A DNA stretch of 64,000 nt from JANSWY01 sp965228955 (GTDB lineage Bacteria; Bacteroidota; Bacteroidia; Cytophagales; Cyclobacteriaceae), in contig OZ245848.1 of assembly GCA_965228955.1 (NCBI GenBank), forward strand, positions 5,146,001 to 5,210,000, given 5' to 3'. The notes beneath the pieces are model-generated. The model did no database searches. It saw only the letters and a list, made by a program, of their open reading frames with translations, and had not been told where the DNA came from. Every line of letters starts with the position of its first letter. The stretch's first letter is position 1. Made by a program: the position numbers and the translations under genes. Of the stretch, positions 26,758-35,284 are shown piece after piece.

Positions 26758-27942
26758 ATGAACAAGTTGCATAAAAACGTATGGATTTTAACCCTGGCAC
26801 AACCACTTCTGATGTCGGTCAACTCAATGGTGGTATTGGTTGGAGGTATTGTAGGAGCCTCGCTGGCACCTCAAGAGAATTTGGCAACATTGCCGGTAGC
26901 AAGTATCATTATTGGAACGGCACTTTGTGTGGTTCCTGTTACCCTACTGATGAAAAGGTTTGGAAGAAAAAGAGTATTTCTTATAGTGACATTTTTATCA
27001 GCTATTCTTGCAAGCCTGGTTGCTCTTGCAGTATACAATCAATCATTCTACATGTTTTGTGGGTTCGTTTTCCTTCTTGGGATTCCAAGTGCTACTGTTA
27101 TGCAATTTCGGTTTGCTGCGATTGAAAGTGTCTCAACAGATTTGATTGCTAAAGCAGCCTCAACCGTGTTGGTTGGAGGTATGGTTGCTGCTTATTTAGG
27201 GCCAGAAATTGCTGTTGCTGGAAAAGATTTGTTCAATGTTCCTTTTACAGGCTCATTTCTCTTGTTGGGAGGGCTATTCATCCTCGCATTTCTATTGTTG
27301 CTATTGTATCAAAATGTGAATTCTGAAGCGGAAGTTTCCAAAAAGGAAACAAGGAATATTCAACAAATTTCGAAACAGCAGGTTTTTTGGGTGGCGATTC
27401 TTAGTGCATCGGTTGGATACATGATCATGAGTTTTATTATGACTGCAACCCCTGTGAGTATGCATGTGATGGATGGTCATTCATTGGAGGACACCAAATG
27501 GGTAATCCAAAGTCACATTCTTGCCATGTTTATACCATCACTGATTACAGGATTTATCATTGATAAAATCGGCGTAACAAGAATGATGCTTTTGGGTCTA
27601 TTGGCGTATCTCATTTGCATTGCTATTGCCTATGCTGGGCATGATTTGAATAATTATTGGATCTCTCTCATTCTTTTAGGAGTAGGATGGAATTTTCTTT
27701 TCATTGGAGGAACTACGCTCTTGCCATTGGCATACAAACCAGAAGAAAGGTTTAAAGTGCAGGCAATCAATGAGGGTGTGGTATTTGGTTCCCAGGCTAT
27801 TGCTTCATTGTCTGCAGGATGGGTTGTTTTTACTTTGGGATGGGAAAAGATGTTGTTGTTCACAATCCCGGTTGTAATTTTTCAGGGTATAGTCATTCTT
27901 AACTGGTCCCTGAAATCAAGGAAAGCCAAAACGGCAACTTAA
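26758..27942 (+). CDS. Major facilitator superfamily transporter
   Basis: 394 residues with twelve predicted membrane segments. The loop between segments 2 and 3 carries the MFS signature LLMKRFGRKRVFL (residues about 63-75). A second, weaker copy (IDKIGVTRMML) lies near 262 at the equivalent place in the C-terminal half. The central loop around residues 187-207 is charged. The overall pattern is that of a drug/metabolite exporter group, but no residue gives the substrate. A hairpin AGCAAC/GTTGCT lies at 26722-26737, in the 238-base upstream gap, where nothing else was found. Confidence 0.87.
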   Translation: MNKLHKNVWILTLAQPLLMSVNSMVVLVGGIVGASLAPQENLATLPVASIIIGTALCVVPVTLLMKRFGRKRVFLIVTFLSAILASLVALAVYNQSFYMFCGFVFLLGIPSATVMQFRFAAIESVSTDLIAKAASTVLVGGMVAAYLGPEIAVAGKDLFNVPFTGSFLLLGGLFILAFLLLLLYQNVNSEAEVSKKETRNIQQISKQQVFWVAILSASVGYMIMSFIMTATPVSMHVMDGHSLEDTKWVIQSHILAMFIPSLITGFIIDKIGVTRMMLLGLLAYLICIAIAYAGHDLNNYWISLILLGVGWNFLFIGGTTLLPLAYKPEERFKVQAINEGVVFGSQAIASLSAGWVVFTLGWEKMLLFTIPVVIFQGIVILNWSLKSRKAKTAT

Positions 27943-28010
27943 AACAGGAATATGATGACAAAATTGAACGTATTGCTTAATTTGCAAAGCATCATTGATC
28001 AACTCCTTTA

Positions 28011-28739
28011 ATGAGACAAGTAGGTAAATTCTTAATCTTTATTAAAACCTTATTCGTTCGGAGAGAGAACTTCAGAACGTTCTTCAGCTTATTTATGGAG
28101 GAGTGCATTAAAGTTGGTTACAAATCAATATTCATTGTTACCATAGTCGCTTTCTTCACTGGCGCAGTAACCACAATACAAACTGCATATAACCTTACTT
28201 CACCGTATCTTCAGGATTACCTTACAGCACTTGCTGTGAGGGACATGGTATTAAATATTGTTCCCACACTAATTGCATTGATTTTCGCCGGAAAAGTGGG
28301 CTCCAATATAGCTGGTGAATTAGGGACTATGAGAATTACAGAACAGATCGATGCTCTTGAAGTAATGGGAATCAATTCGGCTCATTATTTAGTATTACCA
28401 AAAGTAATTGCTTCGGCTCTAATGATGCCTCTTTTGATCATTTTGGCATGCTTCCTTTCCGTTTATGGGGGCTACCTGATTTCTGCATTGACTGATGTGA
28501 TCCCAAGCTCTCAATTCATTTATGGAATCCGGGTAGACTTTAATCCCTTTGTGATCACCTTGGCGATTATCAAAGCAATTGTGTTTGGGTTTGTTGTATC
28601 TACCATATCCTCATACAAAGGTTTCAATACACAAGGCGGAGCGTTTGAAGTAGGAAAAGCGGGTACTCAGGCAGTGATCAATAGTTGTATAACAATTCTT
28701 GTTTCGGACTATGTCATTACTCAATTATTTGTTGGATAA
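28011..28739 (+). CDS. mlaE: MlaE-family lipid ABC transporter permease
   Basis: 242 residues with an amphipathic N-terminus and five to six membrane segments. Family sequences are present: FFTGAVTTIQTAY, the EQIDALEVMGINSAHYLVLPKVIA coupling helix, MMPLL and FGFVVSTISSYKGF. MlaE forms the inner-membrane channel of the MlaFEDB phospholipid transporter. Here the following gene is not the ATPase mlaF or the MCE-domain mlaD, which usually accompany it in Bacteroidota. Its last 29 bases overlap the start of the peptidase gene. Confidence 0.88.
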   Translation: MRQVGKFLIFIKTLFVRRENFRTFFSLFMEECIKVGYKSIFIVTIVAFFTGAVTTIQTAYNLTSPYLQDYLTALAVRDMVLNIVPTLIALIFAGKVGSNIAGELGTMRITEQIDALEVMGINSAHYLVLPKVIASALMMPLLIILACFLSVYGGYLISALTDVIPSSQFIYGIRVDFNPFVITLAIIKAIVFGFVVSTISSYKGFNTQGGAFEVGKAGTQAVINSCITILVSDYVITQLFVG

Positions 28740-30423
28740 AACAAAAAGAATACTCGCTTTTAGCATTGCTATTGCGCTTTTAAGCGGTTGTCACTATCTC
28801 CCTTTCGCAAAGTACTACACCACCAAAAAATCAACAGGCTTCCCAAAATTTTCGAAATCCATTCACTTCAAAGGAGAAATGAATTCTCATAGAACGGCTT
28901 ATGATATTACCAAATATGATTGGTTGGTTACAGTGGATCATGAGAAACAATCCCTTAACGGCGAAATGATAATTAGTTTCGACGCAATGGATGCTGAAGA
29001 CTTGATTCTAATTGATTTGCAAAAGCGATTAAAAATTGATGACATCAAAAGTACAATTCCCATCAAAAAGTGGAAGAAAAAAGACGACCTCCTCTATGTC
29101 TATTTTGAAGAAGCTTTAATAACCAATACCAAAGTGTCTATTTCAATAAAATATCATGGGAAGCCAGCCATAGTTGCAAAAGAAGGTCCAATCCAATGGA
29201 AAACAGACGACCTGGGGAATCCATGGATATCCACTCAAACGGAAGGAGTAGGAGCTCACTTTATGATGCCTTGTAAGGAATTACTTTACGATGAACCTGA
29301 GAGCTGCAATATTAGAGTCAGGGTTAAGGATGATCTTGTTGTAGCCGCTAATGGGCGATTGGATAGTGTTTCTTCAGAGCCCGGCTTTAATACATATCAC
29401 TGGACAGTCAACAATCCTATCAATATCTACAACATATCATTCAACATTGGTAAGTATGAAAAACGAGAGATTCAATATAACGATATCAATGGGAAGTCAC
29501 AGCAGGTTGAACTTTATGCGCTTGAGCAACATGTTGATTCTGCCTTAAACTTCTATCAGCAAACCACCCTGCATCTTCAGAAACTGGAAGAGCTTTATGG
29601 TATCTTTCCATGGTGGAATGACGGTTGTAAGATAATTGAAACCACTCTTGGGTATTCTGCAATGGAACATCAGTCGGCAATTTCAATGGGGTCAACACTA
29701 CGAAACGATTATCGCCCACCGGATACACTCCATGTTAATACAACCTTGATCCATGAATTGGCTCACGAATGGTGGGGAAATAGCATAACCGGCATGGATT
29801 ATTGTGAGATGTGGCTGCATGAGGGATTTGCCACTTACTCCGAGGCGTTGGTTATCGAAAAAATATATGGTAAGAAGTATTATGACCATTATATCAATCG
29901 ATTCTTAAAACCTTATGTAAGCAATGCCCGATCTGTTAAAAAACCTTGTGGCGTAAGATACAATAGCTGGGTGAATCACAAAGATGCTGATATTTATAAT
30001 AAAGGAGCATTGATGCTTCACACCATAAGAAAACAGTTAAATAATGATGTACTATTCTTCAACACTTTGAAACAAGCTCAAGTCCAATTCGCCAAAAGCA
30101 ATATTACAACCGAGGAATTCATTCAATTCTTCAATAATGAGGTAGGTAAAGACTTGTCCCCATTATTTTCAACCTACCTTGATTTCCCATATCCTCCGGT
30201 TTTGGTTTATCAATACGATTCGGTAAAGGGAGTTGTTAATTACTGGTGGCAGAAAAAGTTAAACGCTGATTTTGAATATCAAGTAAAATTAAAAGGATCC
30301 GATCAGTGGTTAATACCAACAACAGAGAAGCAGTCCATAAAGTACATTAGCGAAGAACCTCCAGAGTTTGATATTGCTGAATTTGGGTATGTAATTGTCA
30401 ACAAAGCAAGTCTGGAAATTTAG
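28711..30423 (+). CDS. M1-family (gluzincin) aminopeptidase lipoprotein
   Basis: 570 residues from ATG at 28711. This start gives a lipoprotein signal peptide with lipobox ALLSGC (Cys27); a TTG at 28699 would only add four residues. The N-terminal beta domain is followed by a GxMEN-like motif GYSAMEHQS, then the zinc site HELAH (His348, Glu349, His352) with distal Glu371 in WLHEGFATYSEAL, as in M1 peptidases. It is shorter than full M1 enzymes: it ends soon after the catalytic domain and lacks the large C-terminal helical domain. It is predicted to act in the periplasm or at the outer membrane, trimming peptides. The gene starts inside mlaE and is probably translationally coupled to it. Confidence 0.88.
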   Translation: MSLLNYLLDKTKRILAFSIAIALLSGCHYLPFAKYYTTKKSTGFPKFSKSIHFKGEMNSHRTAYDITKYDWLVTVDHEKQSLNGEMIISFDAMDAEDLILIDLQKRLKIDDIKSTIPIKKWKKKDDLLYVYFEEALITNTKVSISIKYHGKPAIVAKEGPIQWKTDDLGNPWISTQTEGVGAHFMMPCKELLYDEPESCNIRVRVKDDLVVAANGRLDSVSSEPGFNTYHWTVNNPINIYNISFNIGKYEKREIQYNDINGKSQQVELYALEQHVDSALNFYQQTTLHLQKLEELYGIFPWWNDGCKIIETTLGYSAMEHQSAISMGSTLRNDYRPPDTLHVNTTLIHELAHEWWGNSITGMDYCEMWLHEGFATYSEALVIEKIYGKKYYDHYINRFLKPYVSNARSVKKPCGVRYNSWVNHKDADIYNKGALMLHTIRKQLNNDVLFFNTLKQAQVQFAKSNITTEEFIQFFNNEVGKDLSPLFSTYLDFPYPPVLVYQYDSVKGVVNYWWQKKLNADFEYQVKLKGSDQWLIPTTEKQSIKYISEEPPEFDIAEFGYVIVNKASLEI

Positions 30424-30614
30424 AATTGCTTAATCAACAAGACAGCACCCCAATAGAGACCATACAAAAACGCAAAAAAGAGTAATATCATCGTCACTTT
30501 TGTAATTGGTCTGGAGCTGATCCATTGAAAATACCAGGAATCATCCAGTTTGGGCTCTGGTTTCACTGGCCCAAACTCAGGTACATTTTCATCTTCTTGA
30601 ATTTGAGATGCCAT
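30420..30614 (-). CDS. Small single-helix membrane protein
   Basis: 64 residues. An acidic, Pro-rich N-terminal 35 residues (VPEFGPVKPEPKLDDSWYFQW) is followed by one membrane helix (about 41-61) ending in LIKQF. No family is recognised. Support comes from composition typical of small Bacteroidota membrane proteins and an ATG start; it overlaps the M1 peptidase gene by 4 bases at its 3' end. It is divergent from the secreted protein at 30661 across only 46 bases. Confidence 0.6.
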   Translation of the reverse strand: MASQIQEDENVPEFGPVKPEPKLDDSWYFQWISSRPITKVTMILLFFAFLYGLYWGAVLLIKQF

Positions 30615-30640
30615 TTTTATTCAGTATTATGATATTGAAT

Positions 30641-30652
30641 TTAACCAAACTC
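30641..30652 (+). promoter_or_regulatory. Possible pairing site for the 1.2-1.8 kb small RNAs
   Basis: TTAACCAAACTC is the exact reverse complement of GAGTTTGGTTAA (1679-1690, unit 3) and matches 11 of these 12 bases in unit 1. It ends 8 bases before the ATG at 30661, in the ribosome-binding region, where sRNA pairing commonly represses translation. It could equally be a DNA operator or a chance match. Confidence 0.35.
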
Positions 30653-30660
30653 CTGTTGAA

Positions 30661-31260
30661 ATGAAACTGGCACTATCAGCAATGTTTTCGGTCCTTTTTT
30701 GCACTTCCATTCTCGCTCAAGGTCTTGAAGATGATATCAAACAGATACGAAAATGGTATGGTGAGGTAGAAAGTAAAATGAAGGAATGCCAAAAACTGAA
30801 CCTGGAGGATTATACTCAACTAGAGGATATCGATGGGCCTATGGAAGTACTGGCTTACTATCATCCTGGAACAGATAAGTTCTTAAAAATAGAATTCAGA
30901 GTATTTGCCGACTGGCATGAAGAAGTAAGCCAATATTATCTCAATAATGAGCAACTTTTCTTTGAATACACTACGGGTAACAGTGCCGAAGAGATGTACA
31001 CAGCAGAAGAGCTAAATATCACAGAGCAAGAGTTTTGGGAACGAGGAGGAGAAGCAAAAACCATTTCTTATTCCCAATACAGAACCTATTACAAGGATGG
31101 AAAAGTGATACGATTCCTAAGCAAATTCAAGACTGTCAAGAGTGAAGATCCTGCTCCTGATTTCAGTAAGATGGAAAATGTTAAAGAGCCAATTGAAGAT
31201 TCAAACGGAGCACCGAACATAGAGGAAATCCTTGCGCAATTTAGAAAGCAACTGAAATAA
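30661..31260 (+). CDS. Secreted protein of unknown function
   Basis: 199 residues. The signal peptide is MKLALSAMFSVLFCTSILAQ. The mature part is acidic with mixed alpha/beta character: IRKWYGEVESK early, a beta-rich centre (MEVLAYYHPGTDKFLKIEFRV), and an acidic, low-complexity tail. No membrane segment or catalytic motif was seen. The next gene also encodes a small secreted protein, 47 bases downstream, so the two may be co-transcribed. A possible small-RNA pairing site precedes its start. Function unknown. Confidence 0.75.
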   Translation: MKLALSAMFSVLFCTSILAQGLEDDIKQIRKWYGEVESKMKECQKLNLEDYTQLEDIDGPMEVLAYYHPGTDKFLKIEFRVFADWHEEVSQYYLNNEQLFFEYTTGNSAEEMYTAEELNITEQEFWERGGEAKTISYSQYRTYYKDGKVIRFLSKFKTVKSEDPAPDFSKMENVKEPIEDSNGAPNIEEILAQFRKQLK

Positions 31261-31307
31261 ACTCAAATCACTTTTCGTTCAATTCCAGAAAAATAGACTC
31301 AACACAC

Positions 31308-31919
31308 ATGAAAAAATTTCTTCCAGCGGTATTAGCAATTTTGATGTCAGGTTTTTGCCTTGCTCAATATGAAGTTCAAACAGTTGAGTACTTCGGCAAT
31401 AACTATCAAGGAAAAAGAGCCTCTTCAAAACTGTACTTCGTTTTTGGTTTCACGGATTACTACCACCAATACTTCTTTGACAACAGTGGGAATGCAATTC
31501 TGATAAAACTGACTCCTGATGGAAAAAAGGAAGAATCCACGATCAACAAATCAGATTTTTATAGCAACAAGAAGAATGGGCTTTTAGAATATTATGTAGA
31601 ACTCAATACAGTCTATAAAATCGATGAAATTGAAGACTTTGAATTGATTCTCTCTTCGACTGACTATCAGAATTTCTGCAGATATTCATTTGGAAGCAAG
31701 GAAAGAAAAGTGCTAGCAAAAAGCTATGGACCTCCTCCTAAGGGATCGGGATCTAAGGCCATGTTGAGGTACTATCAAAAGACAGGTATTTCATCTGGCC
31801 AATTAGTGGGGGCCAACACCAACTTCACCATTTCAAAAAGTAAAAAGTGCTCAGCAAAGAAGAGAGAAATGCGAAAAGATGGAATAAATGGAGTGAAAGA
31901 GATGACTTACGGAATGTGA
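31308..31919 (+). CDS. Secreted protein of unknown function
   Basis: 203 residues. The signal peptide ends FCLAQ. The mature protein is basic and aromatic, with predicted beta strands (KLYFVFGFTDYYHQYFFDN) and a Lys-rich C-terminal quarter (ISKSKKCSAKKREMRKDG). No recognised family. It follows the secreted gene at 30661 in the same direction and is convergent, with a 2-base gap, to the gene ending at 31922. Confidence 0.7.
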   Translation: MKKFLPAVLAILMSGFCLAQYEVQTVEYFGNNYQGKRASSKLYFVFGFTDYYHQYFFDNSGNAILIKLTPDGKKEESTINKSDFYSNKKNGLLEYYVELNTVYKIDEIEDFELILSSTDYQNFCRYSFGSKERKVLAKSYGPPPKGSGSKAMLRYYQKTGISSGQLVGANTNFTISKSKKCSAKKREMRKDGINGVKEMTYGM

Positions 31920-31921
31920 GG

Positions 31922-32317
31922 TCATTGCCTCCATTTATTATAAGGTGTATTAAAGCTATTTCGCTGCTCACGTAATTTGCGTTTTCCTTTATACAGCAAG
32001 GTGCTTATCCCAATCAAAACTGGTCCATACCAAATTACATAATAGCCACCCATATCAATTATCCCCACATATGTCAACAAACTAAACCCAAGACCCAAAA
32101 TAATCAACCCATAACCCGAGATTCTGTAATCCCAACTGAATCCAGATTTCTCCTGCCGACCCTCAATTAATACTGTCAGGAACAAATCATCTCCAGCCTT
32201 AATGATCAATTCAGCTTCTTTTTCACTAAAGCCTTCAGCCAACAATTCGGGCTTTATCTCCTCATATTCACGGCCTTTCAGCTTCTCTTCAACTACGTAA
32301 TCTATGGCTTCCTGCAT
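31922..32317 (-). CDS. Small two-helix membrane protein
   Basis: 131 residues from ATG at 32317; a longer frame to 32392 exists but its extra 25 residues are hydrophobic and unrelated in character. The N-terminal 45 residues are a charged helix pair (AIDYVVEEKLKGREYEEIKPELLAEGFSEKEAELIIKAG) resembling the short helical domain that often precedes two membrane segments in Bacteroidota proteins. The two segments lie at about 67-84 and 90-108, followed by a basic tail. Function unknown. Confidence 0.65.
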   Translation of the reverse strand: MQEAIDYVVEEKLKGREYEEIKPELLAEGFSEKEAELIIKAGDDLFLTVLIEGRQEKSGFSWDYRISGYGLIILGLGFSLLTYVGIIDMGGYYVIWYGPVLIGISTLLYKGKRKLREQRNSFNTPYNKWRQ

Positions 32318-32472
32318 GTATTTTGAACTATCTAAATCAAAGCAAAACAATAATCCATTAATTATCAACCACTTAAAGTTGACAAAGATCATTTTTTGAG
32401 ACTAACATTTGTTAGCATAAAGTTAACAATACATTAATAGCTTAAGATATTCCCAACTAAACAAATACGATC

Positions 32473-33174
32473 ATGGAATTAAAAAAGAATCCTGAAATAG
32501 ATATAAATAGAAAGAGGGGGCTGTTTTTTAGTATAGGTTTGACCATATCTCTCTCTTTGGTTATTCTGGCTTTTGAGTACAAAACTCCGGTTGAAGGTGA
32601 CTTAGTTGACCTTGGGAAAACAAAGGTTGATTTTGATGAAATAGTAGAAATCCCACCTACCGAGCAGCCACCTCCACCTCCCGTAAAAACGCTGCAGATG
32701 CCACAAGTAATTGAGGTTCCTGATGAACAGGAAATAGAAGAGGAGATAGAAATCAATCTTGATGTGGAGATTACAGAAGAAATGGCGATTGAAGAGTTCA
32801 TCTATGAAGAGGTGCCAATGGAAGAAGAGGTTGAAGAAATATTCACAATCGTAGAACAAGCTCCAATGTACAAGGGAGGAAATGTGGCAATGTATAACTA
32901 CCTGGGTAAGGAATTAAGATATCCATCTGTTGCAAGAAGAATGGGAATTGAAGGCCGAGTATTTGTGCAGTTTGTAGTAGATAAAGACGGAAAAATAACT
33001 GATGTGCTATCTCTCAAAGGAATTGGAGGTGGATGTGACGAAGAGGCTGTACGGGTAGTATCCAGTATGCCATCCTGGAGCCCAGGAAAACAAAGAGGTA
33101 AACCAGTGAAAGTACGAATGGTTCTTCCTGTTTTCTTTAGGCTTAAAGACAATGATGGTTTGACCGCCAATTAA
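32473..33174 (+). CDS. TonB-type energy transducer
   Basis: 233 residues. A short cytoplasmic N-terminus is followed by a membrane helix (about 17-37) and a Pro/Glu-rich periplasmic spacer (IPPTEQPPPPPVKTLQMPQ, then many Glu and Ile). The C-terminal TonB domain is at about 140-229: LRYPSVARRMGIEGRVFVQFVV, GKITDV, CDEEAVRVV and PGKQRGKPVKVRMVLPVFF. This is the standard Bacteroidota energy transducer that couples ExbBD to outer-membrane receptors. No ExbBD or receptor gene is adjacent. A terminator follows. Confidence 0.9.
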   Translation: MELKKNPEIDINRKRGLFFSIGLTISLSLVILAFEYKTPVEGDLVDLGKTKVDFDEIVEIPPTEQPPPPPVKTLQMPQVIEVPDEQEIEEEIEINLDVEITEEMAIEEFIYEEVPMEEEVEEIFTIVEQAPMYKGGNVAMYNYLGKELRYPSVARRMGIEGRVFVQFVVDKDGKITDVLSLKGIGGGCDEEAVRVVSSMPSWSPGKQRGKPVKVRMVLPVFFRLKDNDGLTAN

Positions 33175-33179
33175 TGAAG

Positions 33180-33207
33180 AGGCCTTCAGGAATGGAGGCC
33201 TTATTTT
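33180..33207 (+). terminator. Intrinsic terminator after tonB-type gene
   Basis: Stem AGGCCTTC (33180-33187) / GGAGGCCT (33194-33201), loop AGGAAT, followed by TATTTTATT. It abuts the stop codon of the convergent gene. Confidence 0.6.
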
Positions 33208-35210
33208 ATTGCTACTTCAATGACTTCAAGTTTGGAGTCATTTTTATTTCCCGATAGAAAGATCACTCTATCATTCATAATAATTGGCTCATCTCTCCTG
33301 TTCAATCGTAAGTGAGTTCCAATATCGATTGGTTCTCCTTTGGGCTTACCATTCAAATCTACTTGCATCATAAATGTCGACACATAGTCGAATGGTGTCC
33401 ATAGCTCCCAAAACAATAGAATTTCATTCTTATATTTCAAAGCCTTTAATCTGGAGACATTTGAAGTTTCTGAGTCATTATATTTTGTTAACCAGGAAAT
33501 TCCTTTATTCTCCTGCTCTGACCATCTCCCTCCAAAAGTATAAAATCCACCACTCTCAGAAATTCCTTTACTCAAGACCACCTCTTCTCCGTAGTTGGTA
33601 AAGTCCTTACTAATTTTAACAAACCCAATATTCCTGGAATCATGTAAATAACCAATTGCTCTACCATTATTAATCGCTTTACCACTTGGATCAGGTTCTC
33701 CTATAAAAAATACCCCAAGTCCATCTTCAAGATCAATCATATCCCCCAGCTCTGAATAAGTATGATTATCATTTGACCACTGATAGAATTTTTTATCACC
33801 CCTGCTAATTTCTTTATAAAATGGATAACTCCTTCCAGCCGGACTTTTTGCAGAAGTACCATGAGCAGTCTTGAAAGTATAGACCAATTTGGATCGTTTC
33901 GTATCTCCAATTTTGTGCATGTTGATACCTCTTGGGTAATTATCTCCTAAATCCATTCCAATAAAATCTCCATTGGGGTCCGGATAGATGATATTATCAA
34001 ATGAATGTCCTGAGGTTTGCCCAAGATTTTTAATGACCTCAAGCGAATTGGCATCAATTGTAACAGCAATCGCTCCCTGGTGATTCAAGCCATCGCTAGA
34101 CTTATGCATAGTTCGGCTAATTATAAGGCCTAGTTTCCCATTATTGTAAGCCAAGGATGCTATCTCATCGGAATCATAATTCCAGATATTCATGCCTCCC
34201 GACTTTGCGCAACTGAGAGCATTACTATTCAACACTTTCCCATTCCTGTTTGCTTTATATATCCAGGCTCCAATCTTTCCAACATCACCTGTCATGACCA
34301 GATAGTATAAATTCCCATCATCATCTGTAGTTGCAGCAGCTAACCTCCCTGGTCTTGCCGACATATTTATGTCCCTCTTCTCATTTGTCTGCAAATCAAT
34401 TCGCGAAAGCTTCACTGAATTATTTGATTTATCCTCCCAAAGAACATCCAGGTCATCTCCATTAGGATAATAAAAAAACTGACGCCCAAAACCGTAGACA
34501 TTCGCATGAGATCCAGGACCTCCAGTAAATCCTTTCTGAGAATCATAAATTTCTCCTGTGATATCATACCTGGTTTTAAAGACATTGACATTGCTACTCG
34601 AAAATACTTTTGCTCCTTCCGCAACAGAATTGATTGATTTATAGACACTGGTTCTTAGATCCTTTGGTGCTACAAAAGCAATCACCTCAACACCAATTCC
34701 ACTGAGTGAAAAATTTGAAATCTTATAGTACTCTCCAGGAACCACTTTTGAAGCAGGGATTTCTTCCATGACATATATTGCTCCTTGAATAAAGCTGTAG
34801 ATGACATAATCCTGCTTTTTCTCAAATTTTAAATGAATTCGATGAGGAGAACCAAGGAATTGAGTAGCTTTCTTCTGTGCGAGACTGAATCGATATGCCT
34901 CTAATGAAACTGAGCCATCTGAACTAACAAACTTTCCAAACTCCACAGGAAAATCCTTATGATTATATCTACCATCAGTATAACACCCATTTTGATATAA
35001 TTCTGAAGCGATAGCCAAATTCCCAATTTTGTCTTCCTCAAGTATTCCAATATTGCAGCCGTACTTTGTACCAATATCAGTACTCAAACCAGGTAATACT
35101 TTGCTTTCCTCAGATTTGAAGTCATAACTAATTAGTGCAGGATGATTACTTTGACTAAAAAGAGTTTGGGCCAGGAATAACATTCCCAAGAATGTATATG
35201 CTAATTTCAT
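33201..35210 (-). CDS. Large secreted beta-rich protein of unknown function
   Basis: 669 residues. The signal peptide ends TLFSQ. The mature part is almost wholly beta, with repeated blade-like units (DDDGNLYYLVMTGDVGKIGAWIYKAN; NSLEVIKNLGQTSGHSFDNIIYPDPNG), suggesting one or two beta propellers of a WD40/BNR-like kind. I could not assign a family. No sortase-like or T9SS C-terminal domain is apparent, and no catalytic motif stands out. It stands alone between tonB and an NSS symporter. Confidence 0.7.
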   Translation of the reverse strand: MKLAYTFLGMLFLAQTLFSQSNHPALISYDFKSEESKVLPGLSTDIGTKYGCNIGILEEDKIGNLAIASELYQNGCYTDGRYNHKDFPVEFGKFVSSDGSVSLEAYRFSLAQKKATQFLGSPHRIHLKFEKKQDYVIYSFIQGAIYVMEEIPASKVVPGEYYKISNFSLSGIGVEVIAFVAPKDLRTSVYKSINSVAEGAKVFSSSNVNVFKTRYDITGEIYDSQKGFTGGPGSHANVYGFGRQFFYYPNGDDLDVLWEDKSNNSVKLSRIDLQTNEKRDINMSARPGRLAAATTDDDGNLYYLVMTGDVGKIGAWIYKANRNGKVLNSNALSCAKSGGMNIWNYDSDEIASLAYNNGKLGLIISRTMHKSSDGLNHQGAIAVTIDANSLEVIKNLGQTSGHSFDNIIYPDPNGDFIGMDLGDNYPRGINMHKIGDTKRSKLVYTFKTAHGTSAKSPAGRSYPFYKEISRGDKKFYQWSNDNHTYSELGDMIDLEDGLGVFFIGEPDPSGKAINNGRAIGYLHDSRNIGFVKISKDFTNYGEEVVLSKGISESGGFYTFGGRWSEQENKGISWLTKYNDSETSNVSRLKALKYKNEILLFWELWTPFDYVSTFMMQVDLNGKPKGEPIDIGTHLRLNRRDEPIIMNDRVIFLSGNKNDSKLEVIEVAIK

Positions 35211-35284
35211 GGATCAGGTGTTTGTGTGATCTATAAATTAACTATTTCATGCTTCAATTCCTATCAGTATCTCACCACACCTCT

